From NCBI GenBank assembly GCA_043821115.1, contig JBDRDD010000022.1:1-64000 (forward strand): DNA of 64,000 nt. The letters run 5' to 3'. The DNA comes from JBDRDD01 sp043821115. Lineage in GTDB: Bacteria > CAYTYR01 > UBA6262 > DAOVJB01. The position numbers were made by a program, and so were the translations under genes. Positions within the stretch are counted from its first letter, which is position 1. Every line of letters starts with the position of its first letter. The notes under the pieces are model-generated. The model worked only from the letters and a program-made list of their open reading frames with translations. It was not told the DNA's origin and ran no database searches. Positions 1-9,057 of this stretch are shown here, one piece after another.

Positions 1-2298
1 TTTTCCGTCTGAAGATACCACTATCGTCCCGTCATTACATGTGGAATAAATAGCAGAATTACGGAAGTTATGCAATTCATGCTCACCATACAATTTAGAT
101 GAGATTATAGCATATGCGGGGTGGATTTTCAATAAAAATCTTTGATTTAGGGGATTTTTGCCGTGACGGGGTATTTGCAGCACAGAAACACCGGTATTCT
201 CCCTTGCAAGGCGTATCTGGACTCCTTCCCTTATATCTCCGGTTAAAAGAAGGCTGAAATCCTTATACTTAAACCTTGATACAATGGAATTATTATCAAC
301 ATCCGCATCATCATCTACCTTTGAAGTACCAACGGGATTAAGTATACTCCACTCTATTCTATTGCCTATTTCATAAGACACAGGACTATTTACAATCATC
401 AGAGGTATTTCTTTGTCCTTTATCATTCTCAGGAATCTCCTGTAATCACCGGAGGGATATGAACTGTTTCCAATAAAAACTTCTTTTACAGGAAAGTATT
501 CCATGACATCTAATAAACCTTTAAGATGGTTGTAATGCGGATGACTTAGAACCAGCCTGTCAATCCTGCGGACTCTCCTGTGCCATAGAAACGGAACAAC
601 AACTCTCTCTCCTATCCTGAAGCTGTCATTTAGACTACCTCCGCCATCTATTAACATATTACTCTTATCAGGAAACTCCAGGAAGATTGCGTCTCCCTGG
701 CCCACGTCTATAAATGTCACCCTGAGTCTATCATCACCTGCAACATTTGCGTATACGGACCAGCCAATTAGTACCACCAAAAGAACACCGGCGTATCGCT
801 TAAACATGTCAAAGGACTTTATCTGGCCCAGCCATATGGCAAAAATGTAATAGCTTACCAAAAACAAAATACCAGGTGTGCTAACATGAAGAAATGCATA
901 AGGTAAACTTGAAAAAAACTTTATCAAAAATAACAAAGCATCTGCAAGCATCCCCATAACGAAACCTGATACAGGCAGAAGAAAACTACTAAGAAGTGAC
1001 AAAAGGAAGGAAACGAATCCCGTACCGACAATGATACCAACAAGAGGCACTACCAGTATATTGGCAACCAGACCTATAAGTGAAACCTTATTGAAATAAT
1101 AAGCCGTGATAGGCATCACCCCTATATATGCCGCTACTGTTACCCCTATCGTACCGGCAAGCCATCTTGGCTTAAATTTCAGAATCTCTGTTATTTTTGG
1201 AGTAAAATATAAAATTGACAAAGTCGCTACAAACGAGAGCTGGAAACCAACATCAAAAAGGTTCATTGGATTTAAGACAAGTATTACCAAGCAAGCCAAG
1301 GCAAGACTATGATAGAAGTTTTTATCTCTTTCTAGTATAAAGGCACTCAGCCCGAAAGCTACCATGAGTGCGGCACGCATAGCCGAAGGACGCCCACCTG
1401 TCACAAACGCATAGACGAAAACCAGTACTATTGCAACCGCCGCTCCTATCTTATGAGGTACATACAGCCTTTTAAGAAGCATGAAACAGAAAGCCCCAAC
1501 AAGACCCACATGGAGTCCGCTTACCGCGAGAACATGCATCATACCGGAATTGCTGAACGCATCCTGAATGCCAGCACTTATGTTTTTTCTCATGCCAAGC
1601 AATATGCCTGAGAGAAGGCTTGCTTGTTCTTCGGAAACGGATTCTGATATGAATTTCTGGAAGCTGCGCCTTATTGAAATAATACTTCTGGCAAAAAACG
1701 AAGATAAACCTTTCTCATAACCTATCTTCGTAATACTCTCACTATCCCTGACAGAAACAATGGATGCAAAACCTTTATTTCTCAAATACATGCCATAATC
1801 AAAAACCCCGGGCACTGTAACCTCTCCGGGGAAATAAAGCCGGCCTTTGACTTTAACCCTATCATTGTAGTTAATATCCAAACCGGCTTGATCCCTTGAA
1901 ATATAATTAACTTTTATTTTACTCTTAACAATGTGAACACCCGAATTATCCTCTATACTTTCTGATTCAAGTGCAAAAGTCATCCCGCTTGGAAGAAATT
2001 CAATATCGCTATGAATTGTTCCATCAATTAGCACCTCATCATTTGTATTTAGGAAAGTTCCAATATTCTTGGAAACAGAATTACTTCTATATGCGTAATG
2101 TGAACTGCCAGCCAGCACCGCGGCAAAATATAATAAAGCTAAACCTGTGTGCAGTTTTTTGTTTTTGAGAGAAAAAACACTCCATAAAAAAACAAAAAGG
2201 CATAATATCCCCACCTGCGCAAACGGCAGATTAAAAGCAGAAGAAATAATTATGCCAATTATATATGCAATGGAAACAATAACAAGTAGTTTACTCAT
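1..2298 (-). CDS. comEC: ComEC/Rec2 DNA-uptake channel, C-terminus outside window
   Basis: Inner-membrane channel that carries single-stranded DNA into the cytoplasm during transformation. The reading frame is open from the start to the window edge, so 766 residues are visible and the last part is missing. Seen: hydrophobic N-terminal segments, an OB-like region, then the competence-domain signature MMHVLAVSGLHVGLVG near residue 250, many membrane segments, and a C-terminal metallo-beta-lactamase-like domain beginning VTFIDVGQGDA near residue 527. The metal motif near residue 586 reads HPHYNH, with Asn where Asp is usual (HxHxDH). The ATG at 2298 has no clear ribosome site; an in-frame GTG at 2319 is an alternative. 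It follows the HAMP gene by about 50 bases and is probably in the same transcript. Family assignment is firm; competence in this organism is not shown. Confidence 0.88.
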   Translation of the reverse strand, partial: MSKLLVIVSIAYIIGIIISSAFNLPFAQVGILCLFVFLWSVFSLKNKKLHTGLALLYFAAVLAGSSHYAYRSNSVSKNIGTFLNTNDEVLIDGTIHSDIEFLPSGMTFALESESIEDNSGVHIVKSKIKVNYISRDQAGLDINYNDRVKVKGRLYFPGEVTVPGVFDYGMYLRNKGFASIVSVRDSESITKIGYEKGLSSFFARSIISIRRSFQKFISESVSEEQASLLSGILLGMRKNISAGIQDAFSNSGMMHVLAVSGLHVGLVGAFCFMLLKRLYVPHKIGAAVAIVLVFVYAFVTGGRPSAMRAALMVAFGLSAFILERDKNFYHSLALACLVILVLNPMNLFDVGFQLSFVATLSILYFTPKITEILKFKPRWLAGTIGVTVAAYIGVMPITAYYFNKVSLIGLVANILVVPLVGIIVGTGFVSFLLSLLSSFLLPVSGFVMGMLADALLFLIKFFSSLPYAFLHVSTPGILFLVSYYIFAIWLGQIKSFDMFKRYAGVLLVVLIGWSVYANVAGDDRLRVTFIDVGQGDAIFLEFPDKSNMLIDGGGSLNDSFRIGERVVVPFLWHRRVRRIDRLVLSHPHYNHLKGLLDVMEYFPVKEVFIGNSSYPSGDYRRFLRMIKDKEIPLMIVNSPVSYEIGNRIEWSILNPVGTSKVDDDADVDNNSIVSRFKYKDFSLLLTGDIREGVQIRLARENTGVSVLQIPRHGKNPLNQRFLLKIHPAYAIISSKLYGEHELHNFRNSAIYSTCNDGTIVVSSDGK

Positions 2299-2350
2299 AT
2301 TTTTTAATAGAATTAACACGGAAAGAACTATGTAGATGAGAAAAAGAGGA

Positions 2351-2932
2351 CTACACCTTTAAACCTGAGCCTACATTCTGTAGCTCTTTGTTTATTCTCT
2401 CTATTTCGGACTTTAATGCCTTGATTTCAGATGGCCCAAGGTTTTCCTTTTGTGCCTTATCCTTCAACATCTCCAGGCTGTACGATATCTCTCCTATCTT
2501 GTCTTTGTCCTTGAGCACTATCTTACGTAAGCCCTCTGTCATATCGTTCAAGGCTCCCGCAAGCTCCTGAAGTTCATCCCCCTTTCTAAGTCGTATGATC
2601 TCGGTTAGATCCCCTAATCTTATCTTCTTGATGCTTTTCTCAAGATGGTATACGGGACCGCTTATCTCGTGGGATATAAATATGCTCAAGAAAACAATAA
2701 ACATCATAAGAAGTGGGACTTTCTTAAGAAGAAGCGCGTTGAATGACTTTATAAATGACAAAAGATACGGGTCCCTGCCGCGCTCCATTAAAAGCGCTCC
2801 TATGGTGTAATAGACATCCCACCCTACCAGGGCTATTGTGATAAGTATGGCAAAAATTATTACTGCGGCGAATTTGAGCTGGAATGCTTTTTTGATAAGG
2901 TACTTTTTACGCTTTCTCAGGTTCTTAAACAT
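2351..2932 (-). CDS. HAMP-domain membrane protein without an output domain
   Basis: 193 residues. Two membrane segments (about 20-40 and 72-90) flank a short extracytoplasmic loop. A HAMP linker follows (about 88-140, with the typical ISGPVYHLEKSIKKI start and DEL element), and then a charged coiled coil to the end. No kinase, GGDEF or methyl-accepting domain follows, although HAMP normally transmits signals to such a module. It may act on a separate partner through its coiled coil. It lies 30 bases downstream of an unknown gene and upstream of comEC, probably co-transcribed. GGGGAGA before the ATG is a usable ribosome site. Domain call is good; function unknown. Confidence 0.75.
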   Translation of the reverse strand: MFKNLRKRKKYLIKKAFQLKFAAVIIFAILITIALVGWDVYYTIGALLMERGRDPYLLSFIKSFNALLLKKVPLLMMFIVFLSIFISHEISGPVYHLEKSIKKIRLGDLTEIIRLRKGDELQELAGALNDMTEGLRKIVLKDKDKIGEISYSLEMLKDKAQKENLGPSEIKALKSEIERINKELQNVGSGLKV

Positions 2933-2962
2933 ATTGTCTCCCCATATATTTGGTTTTTAACA

Positions 2963-3514
2963 TCAGGATATATCAACCTCAAAGAAACCGCATATCATCA
3001 TAAGCAGTTCGTTGCGCAACTGCTGTTTTTCATCCTCGTCTTTTGCCTCATCAAGCTTTTTCCTGTAATCAAGAACCAGCTCTTTTATTCTATCTCCCAC
3101 ACCCTGCATGCCCCCAGATGAAACCGGCACGCCATAGAGGCTGTCAACTACAATATTGAAGTCCTTCTGCCCCTCTGTGAGAAAAGTTGTCCCGTTATCT
3201 ATCGCGCTCTTGAGCACGGCCACAAGCTCATCTTCTGAAATATCGCTCATCCACAAATGTAATATATCATCAGGTATCTGGTTGGGATAACTGAGTGCAT
3301 CTTTTCTTCTGGAAGCCTTATCCCTCACCACTATGGTAAAGGTGGCATTTAGGACCTTATGGAGAGTCTCATATTCACTAAAGCCGTTATTCTTGGCATA
3401 ATTAGTTATAAAATCATCCTCTAAAGCATTTACCTGGCCTTTGCTTATAAGGTTTTTCGCTAAGGCATCCTCTAAAATCTGCTTTTTCATCTCCTCAAGT
3501 TTCAAGGCAAACAT
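2963..3514 (-). CDS. Conserved-looking hypothetical protein
   Basis: 183 residues, soluble, no signal peptide or membrane segment. The N-terminal third is helical and charged. The middle contains DILHLWMSDISEDELV, and the C-terminus is a Lys/Glu/Asp-rich helix ending in a short hydrophobic stretch (MMICGFFEVDIS). I do not recognise the family. GAGAGGA lies 9 bases before the ATG, and a TTGACA-17-TAATTT promoter sits just upstream, so it is the first gene of a unit with the HAMP protein and comEC. Codon use looks like that of the neighbours. Confidence 0.7.
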   Translation of the reverse strand: MFALKLEEMKKQILEDALAKNLISKGQVNALEDDFITNYAKNNGFSEYETLHKVLNATFTIVVRDKASRRKDALSYPNQIPDDILHLWMSDISEDELVAVLKSAIDNGTTFLTEGQKDFNIVVDSLYGVPVSSGGMQGVGDRIKELVLDYRKKLDEAKDEDEKQQLRNELLMMICGFFEVDIS

Positions 3515-3566
3515 AAACGCACATCCTCTCGAACATTAGCCAGTAAATGAGCCCTTCTACGATATA

Positions 3567-3595
3567 AAATTATCATAATGGCTCTGTATTGTCAA
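3567..3595 (-). promoter_or_regulatory. Sigma70-type promoter for the 183-aa gene / HAMP / comEC unit
   Basis: On the minus strand TTGACA (3590-3595) is followed after exactly 17 bases by TAATTT (3567-3572). It overlaps the last codons of cca and points at the gene starting at 3514. Sequence match only. Confidence 0.65.
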
Positions 3596-5012
3596 GGATA
3601 TCTTTTATAAGCCCCTCGGCCTGTTTTCTGGTTTTTACCCTTCCTTCCGCCTGTGCTTCCTCAAGCATATGCAGCAGCTTCCCTATCATTGGACCTTGAG
3701 AGAGGCCAAAATTTTTCATAAGGTCTGAACCATTAAGCAGCAACGCGGGGCTTATTATCTCCCTGTGCATGAAATACCTGTAAAGTATCGTTCTTACGGC
3801 TTTTCTGTGCCTTTCTATGTCCTTCTGTGAAGAGTCCTGTTTTCGGTATGCATAATAGTCCGCAAGAGACATGAGAAGTACTCCAACACCATCCTCTTCC
3901 ATATCACGGAAGAATTTCCATATTGCCTTATCGGTAATTACTTTATTACGGCTGAGTGTCCCGGGCCTCATGTGATGCCTTATCACCTTCTCAAGGGTCC
4001 TTATCTCCCTGTTAGAGAACCTCAGGCGCACCATTATATCTTTAACTATCTTTACACCTTTCTCTTCGTGGCCGAAAAAGCGCACTTTTCCTTTTTTCCT
4101 GGACAGAGTTGGAGGTTTGCCAAAATCATGAAAGAGCGCCGCAAACTTAAGAATGGCACTTCTTTTCACTCCGTTTACAAGGTATTCATCAAGATACACG
4201 CTTAGTTCCTTCTTCACCTTCGGAAAGAGTCTCGAAATATTGCCCGATATCTCCTCAAAAGACATCAGGCTATCGATGGAGTGTCCCCATAACCCCTTCC
4301 TGTGGTAATAATATCTGAAGGCTTTTCTTATCGGTTCTATTTCCGGAACAAGCGCCGTAAGAATGCCGGATTTATCTATTTCTACAATATGCTCACCGGC
4401 ACATTTTGTTCCAAGTGTCTTTATCAGCTCTTCGTGGATCCTTTCCCCTGATATTTTTTTAATAAGTGCCGCTTGCTTTTTGGCCAGGGTTTTTGTTTTT
4501 GAATCTATGGAGAAACCTAAAACCGCTGCCAGGCGAAATGCCCTTAGTAATCTTAAAGGGTCATCCTTGAATATCTTCGGTCCCACCAAGCGGATTATCC
4601 CCTTCTTTATATCCTTAACCCCTCCAAACGGATCTATTATATCCGATGAGGAATCTTTTTTCAGTGAATGCTTAAGGTTCAAGGCCATGGCGTCTATCGT
4701 AAAATCACGAAGTGCCAGATCATCCTCTATTTTATTCCCTCTCATCTGGGAAAAATCTATGTTAATTATACCCTTCTTTGTTTTTTTCACGACCCGGTAT
4801 ATCTTGTTCTGGTCATCGAGCTCAACAAAAGCACCTTTTATATCCTTTGCAAATTTCTTGGCAAGCCTTTTAGCGTCCTTTGACATAACTACGTCATAAT
4901 CCATGCTTTTAATGCCAAGGAAAATATCCCTGATTATTCCCCCTACAAGAAACATCTCGGTTCTCTCTTTTTTTGAAAACAGTAATATTTTTCTTAAAGT
5001 CGTCTTATCCAT
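3573..5012 (-). CDS. cca: CCA-adding tRNA nucleotidyltransferase with HD domain
   Basis: Adds or repairs the 3' CCA end of tRNAs using CTP and ATP. 479 residues. The polymerase-beta-type head is clear: LVGGIIRDIFLG near residue 22, then DYD at about 38-40 as the metal-binding pair. The RNA-binding stretch DPLRLLRAFRLAAVLGF follows. A C-terminal HD domain (ALFHDFGKPPTLS near residue 295) is typical of bacterial cca or poly(A)-polymerase family proteins with phosphodiesterase or phosphatase activity. The start overlaps the end of the upstream ABC ATPase by 8 bases, and AGGA precedes it. Because two enzymes of the lineage can share this architecture (CCA versus CC- or A-adding), exact specificity is inferred. 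Confidence 0.88.
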   Translation of the reverse strand: MDKTTLRKILLFSKKERTEMFLVGGIIRDIFLGIKSMDYDVVMSKDAKRLAKKFAKDIKGAFVELDDQNKIYRVVKKTKKGIINIDFSQMRGNKIEDDLALRDFTIDAMALNLKHSLKKDSSSDIIDPFGGVKDIKKGIIRLVGPKIFKDDPLRLLRAFRLAAVLGFSIDSKTKTLAKKQAALIKKISGERIHEELIKTLGTKCAGEHIVEIDKSGILTALVPEIEPIRKAFRYYYHRKGLWGHSIDSLMSFEEISGNISRLFPKVKKELSVYLDEYLVNGVKRSAILKFAALFHDFGKPPTLSRKKGKVRFFGHEEKGVKIVKDIMVRLRFSNREIRTLEKVIRHHMRPGTLSRNKVITDKAIWKFFRDMEEDGVGVLLMSLADYYAYRKQDSSQKDIERHRKAVRTILYRYFMHREIISPALLLNGSDLMKNFGLSQGPMIGKLLHMLEEAQAEGRVKTRKQAEGLIKDILDNTEPL

Positions 5013-5979
5013 GTTTTTTTCCTATATTGTGGCACCACACGAAGTGCCCGGGCTCTGCTTCGACGCATTCAGGCTCTTTATGCCTGCAGATATCACTTGC
5101 CCTATCGCAGCGCGGGTAAAACTTGCACGCGAAATTCGAATCTAAAGATGTTGTAACTTCACTTCTACCAATTGTTCTTGCTTTTTTACCTCTTCCCGGT
5201 ATCGCCGACAAGAGCATTTTCGTGTAAGGATGCAGGGGATTCTGGTACAGGTCAAAAACCTTACCCTTCTCCATTATCTTCCCTAAATACATAACAGCTG
5301 CCGCATCCGCTATGTACTGCACCATGCTAAGATCATGTGTGATGAAAAGATAAGATATATTCAACTTCTCCTGCAAGTCCCTTAGCAGGTTTATTATCTG
5401 TGCAGATATGGAAACATCAAGAGATGAAACAGGCTCATCACACACTATTACAGAAGGATTAAGGCTAAGCGCCCTGGCAATACATATCCTCTGCCTCTGT
5501 CCACCACTGAACTCATGCGCATAGCAGTCCATTGAATCTTTCGGCAGTCCCACGGTATCAAGCAATTCCCCGACTCTTTCCCTTATATCTTTTCGGCTGT
5601 AATCTCTAAAGAATATCTTCAGGCCCTCACCTATTATCTTCTTTACGGTTAACCTGGGATTGAGTGAACTGTAAGGATCCTGGAATATTATCTGCATCCA
5701 GCGGCGCAACTCGCGCATTTTTGAATGATTAAGAGCTGTTATATTCTGCGAGTCAAAATATATGCTGCCCGAGTCCGGCTCAAGAAGCCTGAGGCAAAGC
5801 CTGCCGGTGGTTGTCTTCCCGCAACCGCTCTCGCCCACAAGACCCAAGGTCTCCCCTTTGTTTATTTCAAAATCAATGCCGTCGACAGCCTTGACCCAAT
5901 CCACGGTCCTGTAGAACAGGCCGCGCCTGACGGGAAAGTATTTTTTTAAGCCATGTACCTGCATTATTGTTTCCGTCAT
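5005..5979 (-). CDS. oppF: Oligopeptide ABC transporter ATP-binding protein (OppF/DppF type)
   Basis: Second ATPase of the peptide importer; hydrolyses ATP to drive uptake from the periplasm. Walker A GESGCGKTT, signature SGGQRQR, Walker B VIVCDEP and switch HDLS are all present. The C-terminus has the peptide-importer extension with the Cys cluster CKFYPRC...C...C found in OppD/DppF-type subunits. I chose the ATG at 5979: its A overlaps the stop of oppD (TAATG) and GGAAGG sits 7 bases before it. A longer version from 5997 would overlap oppD by 19 bases. Last gene of the oppABCDF block; cca overlaps its end. Confidence 0.92.
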   Translation of the reverse strand: MTETIMQVHGLKKYFPVRRGLFYRTVDWVKAVDGIDFEINKGETLGLVGESGCGKTTTGRLCLRLLEPDSGSIYFDSQNITALNHSKMRELRRWMQIIFQDPYSSLNPRLTVKKIIGEGLKIFFRDYSRKDIRERVGELLDTVGLPKDSMDCYAHEFSGGQRQRICIARALSLNPSVIVCDEPVSSLDVSISAQIINLLRDLQEKLNISYLFITHDLSMVQYIADAAAVMYLGKIMEKGKVFDLYQNPLHPYTKMLLSAIPGRGKKARTIGRSEVTTSLDSNFACKFYPRCDRASDICRHKEPECVEAEPGHFVWCHNIGKKHG

Positions 5980-6947
5980 TACTTTACCTTCCAGCACCTC
6001 ACCCGGTGCTCCGGTTGGTTTTCCACCAAGAGAGGCATATTAGCCCTGCAATAATCATCGGCCTTTTCGCACCTGGGATTGAATGGACATCCCGAAGAAC
6101 GCTCCATAGGATCCGGGACTTTACCGGGTATAACTGATAACCTTCGTTTTTGAATAGGCTCAAATAACGGTACTGCCTTAAGAAGACCCTGCGTGTACGG
6201 ATGTAGGGGATTGGAGAAAAGTTCATCCTTTTCGCATACCTCGACGGTTATCCCGGCATACATGACCGTAACCCTGTCAGCGACTTCACCCACAACAGCA
6301 AGGTCATGGGTTATAAGAAGAATGGATATCCCGGATTTCTTCTTAAGCTTTGAGAATAGATCCAGTATTTGTGCCTGGATAGTCACATCCAGGGCTGTGG
6401 TCGGTTCATCCGCTATTAAAAGCTCGGGATCGCAGGCTAAGGCCATTGCAATCATAGCCCTCTGGTTCATCCCCCCTGATAACTGATGCGGATAATTATC
6501 AATCTGCTGTGCGGGAGACGGCATTTCCACGCTTTCGAGCAACTCCACGATCCTCTTTCGCATAGCTTTTTTATCAACAGAAAGATGGATTCTCATCGCT
6601 TCCTCAATTTGAGAGCCTATGGTATAGAGCGGGTTAAGCGCAGCAACAGGCTCCTGGAATATCATGGAAATAGACCCTCCTCTTAGAGCTCTCATTTCAT
6701 TATCAGAGAAATCCAGGATGTTTCTGCCGTCAAACATAATCTCGCCGGATGTGATCTTACCCTGCCCCGAAGGTAGAAGCCTCAGGATTGAAAGCGCCGT
6801 AACGGTCTTCCCGCAGCCGCTCTCACCAACAAGACCCATTGTCTCCCCTTTTCTTACACTAAGGCACCCATCCTCGACAGCACGTGATAGACCGTGTTCT
6901 GTATTAAACTCAACCCTTAGATTTTTTACATCAAGCAGGTTTCCCAT
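5979..6947 (-). CDS. oppD: Oligopeptide ABC transporter ATP-binding protein (OppD/DppD type)
   Basis: First ATPase subunit of the peptide importer, 322 residues. Walker A GESGCGKTV, a variant signature LSGGMNQRAMIA, Walker B LLIADEPTTALD and the HDLAVV switch are visible. The C-terminal oligo_HPY region has NPLHPYTQGLL and then Cys residues (CPFNPRCEKADDYC). It begins directly at the oppC stop (TAAATG) and its stop overlaps oppF, so the block is translationally coupled. Confidence 0.92.
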   Translation of the reverse strand: MGNLLDVKNLRVEFNTEHGLSRAVEDGCLSVRKGETMGLVGESGCGKTVTALSILRLLPSGQGKITSGEIMFDGRNILDFSDNEMRALRGGSISMIFQEPVAALNPLYTIGSQIEEAMRIHLSVDKKAMRKRIVELLESVEMPSPAQQIDNYPHQLSGGMNQRAMIAMALACDPELLIADEPTTALDVTIQAQILDLFSKLKKKSGISILLITHDLAVVGEVADRVTVMYAGITVEVCEKDELFSNPLHPYTQGLLKAVPLFEPIQKRRLSVIPGKVPDPMERSSGCPFNPRCEKADDYCRANMPLLVENQPEHRVRCWKVK

Positions 6948-8063
6948 TTACTTTACCTTGCCTATCTTCATCATGGGATCAAATGCATCCCTTAACCCGT
7001 CACCCAGGAAATTAAACGACATGACGGCGATAAATATAAACAAACCGGGTAGCAGTATCCACGGGTGGAACTTTATCTGGGCTATATTCATGGCACTTGC
7101 AAGTAAATTCCCCCAGCTCGCATGCGGATCCTGTATACCCAGCCCAAGAAGGCTCAGTGCAGATTCACCCAGGATATATCCCGGAATAGACAATGTCACA
7201 GCGACAATTGCATAGGATAGAGTATTAGGCAGGATATGCCTTAATATGATACTCATATCCTTTGCCCCTATTGCTCTTGCAGCCACCACGAATTCCCTTT
7301 CTCGTATCGATATGACCATACCCCTTATGACCCTGGCAAGCCCTGCCCAGCCGATAAAGCTCATTATGACCACAATTAACAGGTATACCTCTACAGATGA
7401 AAGCTCAGGCGGGAACGCCGCACGAAGGGCAAGCATAAGATAGAAACCGGGCACCATCATTATCATCTCACACAGTCGCATTATGATATTATCGACCTTT
7501 CCTTTGAAATACCCGGAAATGCCTCCTATAAGCATGCCCAGCAAAAACGTTATAAAAGAACCAATCAAACCTATGGAAAGAGATACCCTTGAACCATAGA
7601 GAATCCTTGACAATAAGTCTCTTCCCCTTGAATCCGCGCCTATGAGATATATCCTCGCATTTTCCCCTACACCGAAAAGGTGAAGGTCCGTCTTGAATAT
7701 ACCGAGCAGTTTATGCTCATCGCCTCTTGTGAAGAACCTGACCGGGTATTTTTTAGATGTATCAACAACATATATTCTCTCATAAAACTCATTAAATTTA
7801 TAAGAGTAGTTATAAACGAAAGGTGTTATATCGAATTCACCTTTATCATCAAATACCCGAATGCGTGTCGGAGGATTATAGGAATTGGTCCTTCTCTCAT
7901 TGTCATAATGATAAGGCGCTATGAAATCAGCAAAAATGGCGCAGAAATAGAGAACCCCCAATATTACACAGCCAAACATGGCCAGCCTGTGCCTGCGCAG
8001 TCGGCGCATTGCCATCTTAAACTGGCTTACAGATTTATAGGAAGATGTATCCTTCTTTCTCAC
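6948..8063 (-). CDS. oppC: Oligopeptide ABC transporter permease (OppC/DppC type)
   Basis: Inner-membrane permease, 371 residues. A cytoplasmic N-terminus rich in Arg precedes the first membrane segment (about 30-50). A long periplasmic insertion of roughly 100 residues follows, before the core permease segments, which carry the EAA-type motif (REREFVVAARAIGAKDMSIILRH). The insertion places it with the longer OppC variants. It abuts oppD with no gap and follows oppB by 11 bases. Confidence 0.9.
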   Translation of the reverse strand: MRKKDTSSYKSVSQFKMAMRRLRRHRLAMFGCVILGVLYFCAIFADFIAPYHYDNERRTNSYNPPTRIRVFDDKGEFDITPFVYNYSYKFNEFYERIYVVDTSKKYPVRFFTRGDEHKLLGIFKTDLHLFGVGENARIYLIGADSRGRDLLSRILYGSRVSLSIGLIGSFITFLLGMLIGGISGYFKGKVDNIIMRLCEMIMMVPGFYLMLALRAAFPPELSSVEVYLLIVVIMSFIGWAGLARVIRGMVISIREREFVVAARAIGAKDMSIILRHILPNTLSYAIVAVTLSIPGYILGESALSLLGLGIQDPHASWGNLLASAMNIAQIKFHPWILLPGLFIFIAVMSFNFLGDGLRDAFDPMMKIGKVK

Positions 8064-8074
8064 TCTAACCTCTT

Positions 8075-9040
8075 TTAATGATATTGTATCCTCGGGTCAA
8101 CCCATGCAAGAAGAACATCCGCTATCAGATTGCCTCCGATAAGAAGAACCCCTCCCATGAGCATGCTTCCCATGACAAGAAATAAATCCTGGCTCCTGAC
8201 AGCCTCAAGCATCACGCTCCCAAGACCCGGCCAGCTGCATATGATCTCGGTAAGTGCGGCACCGCTCAAAAGCCCAGAAAGTTGATATCCAAATATGGTG
8301 ACCATCGGGTTTATTGCGTTTCTAAGCGCATGTTTATAGATGACCCTGGATTCAGAAAGCCCCTTAGCCCTTGCCGTGGTGATATAATGTGATCTCATAA
8401 CTTCAAGCATATTTCCACGCATAAGACGCTGAAGCCCTGCCATAGAACCTGTTCCTATCACCAATGTAGGTATAACCAGATGCTTCAGGACATCCCATAT
8501 CTTTCCCAGTAATGTTAGCTCTTCATAATTGCTTGACATCATACCGCCCAGCGGTAATACACCGACAAGCGATACTATAAAAAGAAGAAGAAGAGCAAGG
8601 AAAAAATTGGGTATAGACATGCCGAGGAAGGCTGTTGTCGAGAATATCTTATCCCCCCATGAATACTGGTGCACAGCGCTGTATATGCCAATGGGAATAG
8701 CTATAGCCCATGTAAAGAGCATAGCGGCAAGAGCAAGAATGAGCGTGTTTAAGAGCCTTGATCCTATTACCTTTGTCACGGGCTCTTTCTTTACAAATGA
8801 GTAGCCCATATCAAGTTTAAGGAGGTTTTTAAGCCAGTAGCCGTACTGGACTATGGGAGCTTTGTCTAGATGATACTGTTCTTCATATTGCTTGATAGTT
8901 TCTTCTGATATCTGAGGGTTCATGCGAAGAGAATCAAAATAATTTCCCGGGGCAAGCTGAAAAACCATAAACGCTACAAAGCTTATGGCCAGCAAAAGAG
9001 GAATGGCTATGAGGATTCGCCTTATGATATATGTGGTCAT
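8075..9040 (-). CDS. oppB: Oligopeptide ABC transporter permease (OppB/DppB type)
   Basis: Partner permease of OppC, 321 residues with six predicted membrane segments starting at the N-terminus (YIIRRILIAIPLLLAISFV). The early GNYFDSLR region and the EAA loop (SHYITTARAKGLSESRVIYKH) match the OppB/DppB family. It lies 17 bases after the binding-protein gene and 11 before oppC. Confidence 0.92.
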   Translation of the reverse strand: MTTYIIRRILIAIPLLLAISFVAFMVFQLAPGNYFDSLRMNPQISEETIKQYEEQYHLDKAPIVQYGYWLKNLLKLDMGYSFVKKEPVTKVIGSRLLNTLILALAAMLFTWAIAIPIGIYSAVHQYSWGDKIFSTTAFLGMSIPNFFLALLLLFIVSLVGVLPLGGMMSSNYEELTLLGKIWDVLKHLVIPTLVIGTGSMAGLQRLMRGNMLEVMRSHYITTARAKGLSESRVIYKHALRNAINPMVTIFGYQLSGLLSGAALTEIICSWPGLGSVMLEAVRSQDLFLVMGSMLMGGVLLIGGNLIADVLLAWVDPRIQYH

Positions 9041-9057
9041 ATACCGTCCTTTACGGA

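Noticed and set aside
4363..4899. Plus-strand open frame opposite cca
   Set aside because: Shadow of the cca frame; low-complexity Ser/Phe composition and no motif.
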